Assembly: GCA_964543475.1 (NCBI GenBank)
Contig: CAZIYJ010000004.1
Coordinates: forward strand, 124,001 to 188,000
DNA: 64,000 nucleotides
Reading direction: 5' to 3'
Origin: JAYSYM01 sp964543475
Lineage (GTDB): Bacteria; Bdellovibrionota; Bdellovibrionia; Bdellovibrionales; JAMPXM01
The position numbers and the translations under genes were made by a program. Of the stretch, positions 25,572 to 34,186 are shown piece by piece; the stretch's first letter is position 1; every line of letters begins with the position of its first letter. The notes below the pieces were generated by a model. That model was not told the origin of the DNA. It made no database searches and saw nothing but the letters and a program-made list of their open reading frames with translations.

Positions 25572-26006
25572 ATGTCAAAACTGTTATTCCAGCAGCTGTT
25601 CGAGACCGAAAGCTCAACTTACACGTATCTTCTTGCCGATTCTGCAACCCTTGATGCTGTTATTGTTGATCCTGTTTTGGAGACGGCTGATCGCGACTTG
25701 AAGTTAATTAACGAGCTAGGGCTTAAGCTGCTTTATATTCTTGAAACTCATGTCCACGCTGACCACGTAACTGGGGCCGGAAAAATCGCGGCTGTTACAG
25801 GTGCAAAGATCGCAGTGAGTGCCGCCGCTCGTGTAAATGGAGTCGACCTGGAATTAAACGACGGTGATGAAAAGCGTCACAATTCGCGCCTTAAAGAATC
25901 CATTGATGAGCAGGCTTTTGTTAAAATCATGGCTGACCTCAAGCTCGCTGAACCGAAGAAAATCAAAATTGCAGTTCCGGCCAACTTAAATTGCGGCCGA
26001 AGTTAA
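25572..26006 (+). CDS. Persulfide dioxygenase-like protein, internally deleted
   Basis: The 144-residue product starts like ETHE1-type persulfide dioxygenases (FETESSTYTYLLAD, then ILETHVHADHVTGAG with the HxHxDH iron site). It then jumps from LELNDGD directly to the usual C-terminal end (EKRHNSRL ... PKKIKIAVPANLNCG). About 100 residues are missing in frame, including the later metal ligands, so it is unlikely to be active. Intact relatives oxidise glutathione persulfide in sulfide oxidation. It precedes sqr by 34 bases. It could be listed as a pseudogene. Confidence 0.75.
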   Translation: MSKLLFQQLFETESSTYTYLLADSATLDAVIVDPVLETADRDLKLINELGLKLLYILETHVHADHVTGAGKIAAVTGAKIAVSAAARVNGVDLELNDGDEKRHNSRLKESIDEQAFVKIMADLKLAEPKKIKIAVPANLNCGRS

Positions 26007-26040
26007 ACGAAGAAGTTTAAAACTTCTAGAGGAGTGAGAG

Positions 26041-27279
26041 ATGTCAGAGAAAAGTCATTTTAGATTGCTGATCTTGGGCGCTGGTTCCGGCGGAGTTTCT
26101 GTAGCTTCCCGATTAGCAAAAAAACTCGGTGCAAGCGAAATCGGAATTCTTGAGCCAGCTGACACTCACTACTACCAGCCGCTTTGGACTCTAGTGGGTG
26201 CTGGTCTTGTTCAAAAGGAACAGACGATGAAGCCCATGCACGACGTAATCCCGAAAGGAGTTACTTGGCTTCGGGAGCAGGTTCAAAATGTAGATGCAGC
26301 ATTGCGGACTGTAACATGCACTTCAGGCAAATCGATTAGCTACGACTACCTCTTGGTTGCCACCGGACTCAAGCTTAACTGGTCAAAAATCAAAGGTGTT
26401 GAAGGCAACCTAGGGAGAAACGGGCTTTGCTCAATTTATCAATTTGCAGATGCAGAAAAAACGTCTGAGATGATTCACGGATTTAAGGGGGGCCAGGCAA
26501 TTTTCACAATGCCTCCTGTCCCAATTAAGTGTGCAGGTGCTCCTCAGAAAATAATGTACCTTGCTGATGAAGTATTCCGGAAAAACGGCGTACGCGAAAC
26601 CTCGACGCTCACTTTCGCAGTAGCGGGGAAAGTTATTTTCGGAGTTCCCGCGTTTGCAGCACCACTAATGGAAGTAGCGACGCGCAAAAATATTAGTCTC
26701 AAGTTTTCGCACAAGCTCATCGAAGTAAAGGCTAATGAGCATAAGGCAATCTTCGAGAAAACGATAGAAAGCATACAAACTGATGGGAGTGTGCAAACTT
26801 CTACTGATCAGGTTACTCTTTCTTATGATCTGCTTCACGTCGTGCCACCAATGAGTGCGCACGATTACGTTCGTGAGTCAGGCTTAGCATTCACAGAAGG
26901 TCCGCAAACGGGCTGGCTCAAGGTCGATCAATTTACTCTTCAACACCAACATCATAAAAATATTTTTGGTATTGGAGATGTGACAGGTGTTCCGAATTCA
27001 AAAACTGGCGCCGCAATCCGCAAGCAGGCTCCGGTCGTTGCAAGAAATATTCTAGATGTTATGAGTGATCGTGCGCCATCGCAAAAGTACGATGGCTACT
27101 CTTCATGCCCGCTGATCACTGGCGAAGGAAAAGTGATTTTGGCGGAATTCGGTTACGACGGAAAACTTATGCCGAGCTTCCCCATGGATATGACCAAAGA
27201 ACGCCGAAGCATGTGGATTTTAAAGAAAAACCTTCTCCCGCCGATGTACTGGCATGGAATGACCAAAGGTAGAATGTGA
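26041..27279 (+). CDS. sqr: Sulfide:quinone oxidoreductase
   Basis: The 412-residue flavoprotein oxidises sulfide to polysulfide/persulfide and passes electrons to quinone at the membrane. It has the N-terminal FAD motif LGAGSGGVSVASRLAKKLG, the cysteines in PVPIKCAGAPQK (Cys164) and SSCPL, and the second FAD motif IFGIGDVTGVPNSKTGAAIR. This matches type II (HMT2-like) SQR. TAGAGGAG precedes the ATG. It is in an operon with the deleted persulfide dioxygenase. Confidence 0.92.
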   Translation: MSEKSHFRLLILGAGSGGVSVASRLAKKLGASEIGILEPADTHYYQPLWTLVGAGLVQKEQTMKPMHDVIPKGVTWLREQVQNVDAALRTVTCTSGKSISYDYLLVATGLKLNWSKIKGVEGNLGRNGLCSIYQFADAEKTSEMIHGFKGGQAIFTMPPVPIKCAGAPQKIMYLADEVFRKNGVRETSTLTFAVAGKVIFGVPAFAAPLMEVATRKNISLKFSHKLIEVKANEHKAIFEKTIESIQTDGSVQTSTDQVTLSYDLLHVVPPMSAHDYVRESGLAFTEGPQTGWLKVDQFTLQHQHHKNIFGIGDVTGVPNSKTGAAIRKQAPVVARNILDVMSDRAPSQKYDGYSSCPLITGEGKVILAEFGYDGKLMPSFPMDMTKERRSMWILKKNLLPPMYWHGMTKGRM

Positions 27280-27450
27280 TAAAACTTCCCGAGTTCGCGG
27301 GCTTCTTCGAACGCTGCAACCGCATACATCGATCCCTTGGTGATAACCCAAGGACTCTGAGAATTTTTCGTTACTCGGGTGAGATCAGCGGGAAGTTCAC
27401 CGGTTCGAACCATTTCACAAAGCAATCGACTCACCGACAGCGATTGCTAA

Positions 27451-28353
27451 TCACCTGGGTTCAAGATTTACCAGTGACCGAAAATCGCGGCCGAGTGACT
27501 TGTTCAGCGATTTGATGAGTTCGCTTTCGCTAGTAGAAAGCACTGCTGTATCTGCAAACACAGTGTTCAAAGTAGCCGCTAGGTTTAAACCCGCTTTCAA
27601 CATCTGAGACTCAACGTAAGGCAACGTTGCTTTCATGTAGGAATCGTTAGAAGCATTGTATCCATCGTAAACCAAGGGACGGATTACAAAGGATCCGTTT
27701 ATCCATTCTTCGATATCCAGTTTTCCTTCGTAACGATCCATTTTCGAATTTTTTGCCAAAAGATAATTCGCAAGCCAGCTGCTCTGCTGACCAGGCGGTA
27801 CCTTTTTTAGTTCAGACGCTAAAGCTGTTTCGATTATTTCACCGTCCCAGAGCCAGTGAAGGTTAACGCTTTTTCCATACCAGTTTACCGATACTGAGTT
27901 TCCGCCTCTATCACCAGAGCGCCCGACATGAAGTGGTTGATGAATGTCGCTTACGAAGTGCATCAAAAATTTAAGCGCATATCTTTTGTTAACAGAAGAC
28001 GACTTCACGTCACGAAGAGTTAAGAGGCTTTTTGACATCGCCATAACAATGTCGCCCTGATTCTGTTTATCAGTAGGAAGTGATGCGATCGTTTCGAAAT
28101 ATGATCTGCCGTCGTCAACGGATGTATAGTGATAAGTAGCAGTTTGCTTCCATTGAGACGTTTGCTTCACCGAATCAGCCCAATTGGCTGACCTGACGAA
28201 GTCGTCAGTCCCTAAAATTCGCTTAACCTCAGCCGCAGACGAGGGCGTAAGTTTTAGAAGTGCAATTTGCGCAACCGTTTCGTGACCGAGCGGTGCCCAC
28301 GCGAACGCTGATGATCCAAAACCGAACAAAAAACATAATAACGCTATTTTCAT
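27451..28353 (-). CDS. Secreted S1/P1 family nuclease
   Basis: The 300-residue protein has a signal peptide cut before Trp19 (AFA/WAPLGHETVAQ), the conserved mature N terminus whose Trp main chain binds zinc in S1/P1 nucleases. Other conserved zinc-ligand motifs are NWADSVK, HFVSDIHQPLHVG with following GGN, and NLHWLWD. S1/P1 enzymes degrade single-stranded nucleic acids using three zinc ions. It would act outside the cytoplasm, possibly to recover nucleotides. Confidence in family is high. Confidence 0.9.
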   Translation of the reverse strand: MKIALLCFLFGFGSSAFAWAPLGHETVAQIALLKLTPSSAAEVKRILGTDDFVRSANWADSVKQTSQWKQTATYHYTSVDDGRSYFETIASLPTDKQNQGDIVMAMSKSLLTLRDVKSSSVNKRYALKFLMHFVSDIHQPLHVGRSGDRGGNSVSVNWYGKSVNLHWLWDGEIIETALASELKKVPPGQQSSWLANYLLAKNSKMDRYEGKLDIEEWINGSFVIRPLVYDGYNASNDSYMKATLPYVESQMLKAGLNLAATLNTVFADTAVLSTSESELIKSLNKSLGRDFRSLVNLEPR

Positions 28354-28550
28354 TGAGACTCCCCAGGTAGTGAAGCATTTACGGTGCTTCGTAGAGACGC
28401 TCAGCCATATTCTGAGCTTATAAGATGGTTCGTAACCTGCTGAAGGCTACACTAGGAAAGTTAAGCGAATCAACGAAATACGGTTTTTGGCTTATATCCA
28501 CTCGTAATGCGCTATATTGCTCCTAGCTGCGTTTGCCCTATGCAATTTCT

Positions 28551-30980
28551 TTAATCATCAGAATACGCAAGTAAGCGAAGTGCATTTGCTACCACTAGCA
28601 AGGTGGAACCCTCATGAAGAGCTACAGCTACTCCTATCTTTGCAAATCCGAACACGGTCGCCGGAATTAAAAATGCAACCATGCCGAGGCTAGCCCACAA
28701 ATTTTGTCGAATGATTCGGTTCGCCGCACGACTCAATCCGACAGCGAACGGAAGTGCAGTTAAATCATCTGCCATAAGTGCTACATCGGCTGTTTCTAAA
28801 GCGACGTCTGAACCCCCTGCCCCCATCGCAATACCAACCGTTGCGTGAGCCATTGCAGGGGCATCGTTTACTCCGTCACCCACCATGGCAACTTTACTTT
28901 TCGAACTTGCGAGCTTCGTTAAGATTGCGACTTTTTCTTCTGGGAGTAAGTCGCCGTGAACCTCAGTAAGTCCAATCTGTCGAGCGACAGCTTCACCAAC
29001 AAGTTTGTTGTCGCCCGTGAGCATTAGAGTCTTTTCAATACCTAGGGCATGAAGTCGTTTGAGAACATCAGAAGCCACAGCTCGTGGAGTGTCCATCACA
29101 CCTAGCGTTCCAAGAAAACGATCACCTCTCTTCACTATCATCACTGTACGGCCGTTGTTGAGTAACTCACTCACCGCTTTTTCAATATCTTCAGGAAGTT
29201 TTGAATCTTTTAGAAAAAGCCCAGGCTTACCCACTAAAACATGATCGCCATTAATTTTTCCCTCAATCCCGAATCCGATAATTGCTTTCACATCTGTGGC
29301 AGTCAGCGAAGGTGTAGCCCCTAATTTTTCTTTTGCCCCTGTTGTAATTGCAGAAGCTAGAGGATGATCTGAACTACTCTCAACGGCAAATGCAACACTC
29401 AGTAGTTCATCTGCGCTCACACCGTCAGCTGCGAAAGTATCAGTTAACTTTGGCTTACCTTCAGTAAGAGTTCCAGTTTTATCGAATGCAATGATTTTTA
29501 CTGTTCCAAGAGATTCAAGGTGTGCCCCACCTTTAATTAATACACCGCTTTTAGCAGCACGAGCTACCCCAGCTAAGACTGCACTCGGTGTAGCGATAGC
29601 AAGCGCGCATGGGCTTGCTGCTACGAGAACTGCCATCGCTCGATAGAAGCTTTGCGAGAAAGATTCATCGATGACTAAACACGCAAAAAGAAGAATTACT
29701 ACGCCAATTAAAATAACAGGAACGAATCTTCGCTCAAATCGATCGGTAAACATTTGGGTTGGAGACTTTTGCGTTTCCGCTTCTGAAACCATCTTCACGA
29801 TGCGGGCGAGAGTGCTATCACTTGCTAGCTTAGTCACTATAACTGTGAGCGCACCTGATCCGTTAATGGTTCCAGCAAAAACGCGCTGCTCACTTGTAAG
29901 AGCTACCGGATTTTTTGCTGCGGCGATCGGATCACTCACCGCCATCTTTTCGACTGGCACACTTTCACCAGTTACGGGAGCTTGATCAACGCTGCTCGTA
30001 CCCGAAACTACAAAGCCGTCGGCTGAAATGCGCGAATTTGGTTTAATTAGAATTCGATCTCCAACAACGAGTTCTTCGATCGTCACTTCAACGTACTTGT
30101 CGTTTTCAATTAGGCGCAATGCAGTTTTGGGTGCAAGCTTACCAAGTGCCTCGATCGACTTTCTCGCTCGGCTCATTGCATAACCTTCGAGCGCATGCCC
30201 TAAAGTGAACAAGAATAAGAGCAACGCTCCTTCAAACCATTCTCCTAATACTGCTGCTCCGGCAGCTGCGAGCAGCATTAAAAAATCAATTTCGAATGTT
30301 CGACCACGAAGCGATTCGAACGCTTCCTTTACAGGAAACCAACCGCCAAGAAAATATGCGGAGACAAACATATAGAATGGGTATTGTGATTGATCATTTA
30401 ACTTCCCTAAAGCAAAACCGGCTGCGGTTAGCACTCCACAAAGAATACTAAAAATCAGTTCAGTATTTTCTCCGAACACTCCGCCATGTTTATGATCGTG
30501 CCCGTCGTCATGACCATCGTGCTCCGCGTTTTTTTCATCTACTACTCTTAGACCGTGGGCCTTTGCTCCCTCTATAAGCTTTGCACGATCCGTAACACTC
30601 GGATCGAATTCGATATACATCCGTTTGGCGCCGAACGATACAGCCGCGTGCAGAACTCCGGGAAGCTTTACTAAATTTTCCTCCTTCAGTTTAGACTGCC
30701 GTTCGTGTTGAATACCCTCAACTTGCATTGATAGATGTGCGACTTTTTCTGAAATTTGAGCGCCTGCGTTTTTCGCCAGTGCTTCGACCTGCGTAATCCG
30801 CAAAACAGTCGGCTCATAATGAAGACACAACTTCGGAGTTTTGTTATCTGAGCGATCGACATGCGCATCGCCCACACCATTCTGGGCCCGAACTGCAAGT
30901 AGAAGCCTGCTAATGCAAGCTTCGCATTGAGCGGCATCACGCGGCAGCAGAAGTCCGAGATCTAACTTATATTTTTTCAA
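28551..30980 (-). CDS. P1B-type metal-exporting ATPase (SPC type)
   Basis: The 809-residue pump has a degenerate N-terminal HMA-like domain with Cys19-x2-Cys22, a His-rich linker (DGHDDGHDHKHGG, about residues 155-167), TGES (337-340), the membrane metal motif SPC (456-458), the phosphorylation site DKTGT (Asp500), and HEGST near the end. SPC plus HEG.T is typical of the P1B-4 class exporting Co, Zn, Cd or Fe. The start is a TTG after AAGGG. It overlaps the upstream permease gene by 14 bases. Confidence 0.9.
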   Translation of the reverse strand: MKKYKLDLGLLLPRDAAQCEACISRLLLAVRAQNGVGDAHVDRSDNKTPKLCLHYEPTVLRITQVEALAKNAGAQISEKVAHLSMQVEGIQHERQSKLKEENLVKLPGVLHAAVSFGAKRMYIEFDPSVTDRAKLIEGAKAHGLRVVDEKNAEHDGHDDGHDHKHGGVFGENTELIFSILCGVLTAAGFALGKLNDQSQYPFYMFVSAYFLGGWFPVKEAFESLRGRTFEIDFLMLLAAAGAAVLGEWFEGALLLFLFTLGHALEGYAMSRARKSIEALGKLAPKTALRLIENDKYVEVTIEELVVGDRILIKPNSRISADGFVVSGTSSVDQAPVTGESVPVEKMAVSDPIAAAKNPVALTSEQRVFAGTINGSGALTVIVTKLASDSTLARIVKMVSEAETQKSPTQMFTDRFERRFVPVILIGVVILLFACLVIDESFSQSFYRAMAVLVAASPCALAIATPSAVLAGVARAAKSGVLIKGGAHLESLGTVKIIAFDKTGTLTEGKPKLTDTFAADGVSADELLSVAFAVESSSDHPLASAITTGAKEKLGATPSLTATDVKAIIGFGIEGKINGDHVLVGKPGLFLKDSKLPEDIEKAVSELLNNGRTVMIVKRGDRFLGTLGVMDTPRAVASDVLKRLHALGIEKTLMLTGDNKLVGEAVARQIGLTEVHGDLLPEEKVAILTKLASSKSKVAMVGDGVNDAPAMAHATVGIAMGAGGSDVALETADVALMADDLTALPFAVGLSRAANRIIRQNLWASLGMVAFLIPATVFGFAKIGVAVALHEGSTLLVVANALRLLAYSDD

Positions 30981-32271
30981 AACGACCCTTCAAGTTATAT
31001 CCACCTAGCCCAACGAGCGAGCTAGCTGCAAAAATTAGGTATACCTCAAGAGAGTAGCACGTTGCCAGTGCGAGCGAAACGACAACACCGATGCAAGGAA
31101 GGATTGGCACCCTTCCCACTTTCCCTGGCACCTTAAACGGTCTCGGCAATTGCGGATCTTTGAAACGCAAAATGACCGTCGCCAAATTGACCAGCGCAAA
31201 TACCAGCAGAGCTCCGAACGACGAGACGCTCGCGGCAGTCTTTATTTCGCCTAAGACAACAAAAATTGCACCGACAATCATAACCACTATTAAAGCAATG
31301 TACGGAGTCCTAGAAGCTGCCGACACTTTACTCAAAGCGCGAGGCAAGTCTCCGGCTCGCGACATGCCGAAAAGCAGTCGACTTACAGATAAGGAAGCAC
31401 TCAAAACCCCGTTTGCTGTAGCAAGTAAAGCTGCAACTGTGATCAGGTACCCTAACCAAACTCCTTGTGAACGCCCAGCAGCTGCAAGCGGATCAACTGA
31501 ATTCGCTAGCACTTCTGTTCGAACTATTCCCAATGTCGAAAAAATGATTGCAAGGTAAACAACCGACGTAATTATTAAAGCCAGCAAAAACGCCTTCCAA
31601 AGATCTTCCGGGCGCTTCGCCTCTTCTGACATCGATGCCATGTGTTCATATCCGGTATAGATAAAGAATATAACCGCTGTCGCTGCAAATACTCCATCCC
31701 AAACAATCGGTTGCGAGAGCGAACTGGAGATATTGATTGAGAACGTCTCTGAACTAAATCCTATTATTGCAAGGACGACCAAACATGAAACCTGGAACAC
31801 CGTGAAAGTTACATTGATCCATGAGGCTTGCTTCACTCCGATCAGATTTACGACCGTGAACGTAACGATGAGCGCGAGCGCTATCGAAGTAACGCCAACA
31901 TCTACAAACGGTCTTGCATAACTCGCGAATGTAAGTGCAACCGTAGCGAAAGTAGCTGCGCCATGAATAGCAATGAAAAATCCAATCGCAAACGCAATGA
32001 CTGGAGCTTTAGGAAACGCTCGCAGTAGAAAATTGTGCTCAGCTCCCGCGCTGGGCAAAGCAGATGCAAGCTCAGCATATGATAGTGCCGTAAACGAAGA
32101 GGCAAGAGCTGCCAGCAAAAAACTTACCCAAATTGCCGAGCCAGCCTCTGATGCCGCTGGCGCAATAACAGCATAAATTCCAGAGCCGATAATCGTTCCA
32201 ACTCCATAAACAGTGAGCCGAAACAAACCTAAAGATTTTTTTAGTCCAGTACTTGAATGCTCACCGCTCAT
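30967..32271 (-). CDS. APC-superfamily amino acid permease
   Basis: A 434-residue protein with about 12 hydrophobic helices. It has the substrate-site stretch TVYGVGTIIGSGIYAVIAP in TM1, typical of APC-family amino acid or polyamine transporters, and FFIYTGYEHMASMSEEAKRP after TM6. The substrate is not predictable. Its 3' end overlaps the metal ATPase gene by 14 bases, so the two are likely cotranscribed, an unexpected pairing of functions. Confidence 0.85.
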   Translation of the reverse strand: MSGEHSSTGLKKSLGLFRLTVYGVGTIIGSGIYAVIAPAASEAGSAIWVSFLLAALASSFTALSYAELASALPSAGAEHNFLLRAFPKAPVIAFAIGFFIAIHGAATFATVALTFASYARPFVDVGVTSIALALIVTFTVVNLIGVKQASWINVTFTVFQVSCLVVLAIIGFSSETFSINISSSLSQPIVWDGVFAATAVIFFIYTGYEHMASMSEEAKRPEDLWKAFLLALIITSVVYLAIIFSTLGIVRTEVLANSVDPLAAAGRSQGVWLGYLITVAALLATANGVLSASLSVSRLLFGMSRAGDLPRALSKVSAASRTPYIALIVVMIVGAIFVVLGEIKTAASVSSFGALLVFALVNLATVILRFKDPQLPRPFKVPGKVGRVPILPCIGVVVSLALATCYSLEVYLIFAASSLVGLGGYNLKGRFEKI

Positions 32272-32317
32272 ATCACTTACAGTCTACGTTAAAAGAGCAG
32301 TTAACAAACGTTTGTAG

Positions 32318-32509
32318 AGCAATATTCAACAAACGCAACATAGTGTCCCAATTATTCACTTAATTTTTCTACTTGGCATCGTTGAAAGTAAAATTGCCAC
32401 CTCGAATATTGGAGAAAAAAAGTGGGTCGCGTTTGAAGGCCTTAAGGATGAAAGTTACAAAGTTGAGATTCTACACTCGAAGCATGAATGTGAATATTCT
32501 AACGACTAG
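32318..32509 (+). pseudogene. Possible remnant of a secreted-domain gene
   Basis: An open frame without a start codon reads GEKKWVAFEGL, then YKVEILHSKHE, to a TAG. It resembles the end of the protein encoded at 42595-43023 (GESGFVAFEGL ... YNVKIKHSSYE). Both look like the edge of a carboxypeptidase-regulatory-like beta domain. The likeness is short, so this is a tentative remnant. The rest of this 227-base gap shows no gene. Confidence 0.3.
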
Positions 32510-33344
32510 CGAAGTAAAGCTCTGCTTCTATCGCGTGGTGGTCAGAGGACGGACAAATCTTACCCTTGTGAGAAAATACAAACTCGCGCACTTTCATAGT
32601 TGAGCGATTGTCTAAATGATCTTCAGAGATCCAAAAGTGATCAATCCATTCTTTGTTTTTAGCTGTCTTGAAACATTCGTTGTCTCGGCCATTAGTGTGC
32701 TTTATCGCTCCAACGAGGGTAACGTAGGACATGTTCATCACCTTTAGACCTTCGTCAAATTCCGGCTCCGTAAAATCGATATTTAAATCGGCCGCAATGA
32801 CTTGTGGGATTCCGGGTCGAGCATGTTTAGCGAGCATTGCCTTCATTTGCTTAAGCTGCGAGATTCGAACTGGACCCAATGCTTCTTTTGATTGAAGGTG
32901 AGAAGGCGCAAATTGGACAATTTTTCCGGAAGGTAGAACTGTCTCAATCAAAACCGACCCTTTGGCAGCGAAACAGTCAGCACTGCCGCACTCTTTGAAA
33001 TAAATTTTGTCCAATACTTTAAATGGGTAGCGGCTCATTATAAAAACTCCTGAACCAAATATATGCTTCACTTTCCCAGAACTTTTTAAGTAATAGCTAT
33101 GAGGAAATTCTTTGCCTAAGACTGATTTCAACTCATCACGAATTTCCTGCATGAAAGCCTCTTGAAAAAACATAAGCTCATAATCGGAATTTCGTAACTG
33201 CTGAGCGATAATTTTGGTCCGTGTCTTTTGAAGGCTGTTTTTCATCGGCTTTGGAAGCATGAAGACGTTATAAGACAATATCTTCAGATCGGCGGCCTGT
33301 GCGCCCGCAGTGAAGAGAAAGCTTACTAGAATTCGCAAAATCAT
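32499..33344 (-). CDS. Secreted sphingomyelinase-like phosphodiesterase
   Basis: The 281-residue protein has a signal peptide and the endonuclease/exonuclease/phosphatase fold: LSYNVFMLP, the metal-binding Glu in MFFQEAF, SHLQS, AADLNID and the catalytic SDHHAIEAEL. The N-terminal wording and length are closest to bacterial neutral sphingomyelinase / phospholipase C-like haemolysins. It could act on phospholipids of another cell's membrane. Nuclease activity cannot be excluded. AGGGAGG precedes the ATG. Confidence 0.75.
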   Translation of the reverse strand: MILRILVSFLFTAGAQAADLKILSYNVFMLPKPMKNSLQKTRTKIIAQQLRNSDYELMFFQEAFMQEIRDELKSVLGKEFPHSYYLKSSGKVKHIFGSGVFIMSRYPFKVLDKIYFKECGSADCFAAKGSVLIETVLPSGKIVQFAPSHLQSKEALGPVRISQLKQMKAMLAKHARPGIPQVIAADLNIDFTEPEFDEGLKVMNMSYVTLVGAIKHTNGRDNECFKTAKNKEWIDHFWISEDHLDNRSTMKVREFVFSHKGKICPSSDHHAIEAELYFASR

Positions 33345-33611
33345 CTTGTACCTCCCTGTACAACTATGAAGCGGTTCGGCTGGTGACCACTTCGGGCCAA
33401 GTCCAGACCTTACAGATTGTGTCTATTTATTCACGTTGTGGAAGACACGGTCGCAAAACTCAAGGAGCTGGCCTCGACAAAAGAGTGGGTACAACGGTTT
33501 TCTAACCATCGGTTCGTCATTATCTGAGCGGAAGCAAATAATTTTTTTAAAAATTACCGCAGCTAATCGCGATCAGAAGTATGCTGACTGTGTGCGCTTG
33601 AGGGGTGAAAT

Positions 33612-33752
33612 ATGCGTTTTGTGACAGTCTTATTTATGTTGAATTTCTTGCTCTCTGGCTGCTCGACGACAGAAAGTAGAGCGCGCGATCAGCGAACAAC
33701 AGCAACGGAGGAGAAGGAAGTTGGTCTCCAAAAAAGAGTTCTTGAGTGGTAG
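33612..33752 (+). CDS. Very small lipoprotein
   Basis: A 46-residue protein (ATG at 33612, TAG at 33750-33752) with a hydrophobic N terminus and lipobox LLSGC at about residues 13-17, followed by a charged Thr/Arg/Glu-rich tail. GAGGGGTGAA lies before the start. Nothing identifies its role. It is one of four or more small lipoproteins in the island, and the stretch from 33345 to 33611 holds no other supported gene. Confidence 0.5.
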   Translation: MRFVTVLFMLNFLLSGCSTTESRARDQRTTATEEKEVGLQKRVLEW

Positions 33753-33760
33753 TGAAACGA

Positions 33761-34186
33761 CTAAACCTTTTTCCGGCTCAGGTGTAGCAGAAAAAACGGT
33801 AGGATAAGGATTCCGGCGACCGTATGTATTATACTCGAGCTCAGCGACACCTCTTCTCGCCCGGCATAAAGGACCCCGATACTACTCACCGTAAGCAGTA
33901 CAAAAACCAGAACGCTCACTGAGCCACTGAAACGCTTTTCCTTAGCGCGCCAGCCCGATCGCATGTGAATGCTCCACAAAGCTCCAAGCACCGCCATAAT
34001 GGCTATCCCTGAAAGCGTATGTGTCGCGACAACAAACGTGCGCTGATCTGCAAGCGGGCTCCAAACTCCCTGCCACTGGAGCCTCATCTCGAGAAGCGAC
34101 GGAATTAGCAAGCATCCGGAGATGAACACTAGCGAGGTGATAAAGACAATGAACGTCTTCGAAAACCACTTCGGATACCCCTTCAT
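33761..34186 (-). CDS. Four-helix membrane protein of flavinylation cluster
   Basis: A 141-residue inner-membrane protein with four hydrophobic segments. Histidines in helical positions (VVATHTLSG, SIHMRSGW, SIIHTVAG, LLHLSRKK) could ligate haem, like the DUF4405-type cytochrome b-related proteins, which is an inference. Its ATG overlaps the apbE stop (ATGA), fixing the start at 34186. Together with ApbE and the FMN-binding protein it would form an electron-transfer unit across the inner membrane. Confidence 0.65.
   Translation of the reverse strand: MKGYPKWFSKTFIVFITSLVFISGCLLIPSLLEMRLQWQGVWSPLADQRTFVVATHTLSGIAIMAVLGALWSIHMRSGWRAKEKRFSGSVSVLVFVLLTVSSIGVLYAGREEVSLSSSIIHTVAGILILPFFLLHLSRKKV

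Noticed and set aside
32373..32603. Plus-strand 76-residue ORF
   Set aside because: It runs antisense into the sphingomyelinase-like gene, and another frame of the same stretch gives the more protein-like remnant described.
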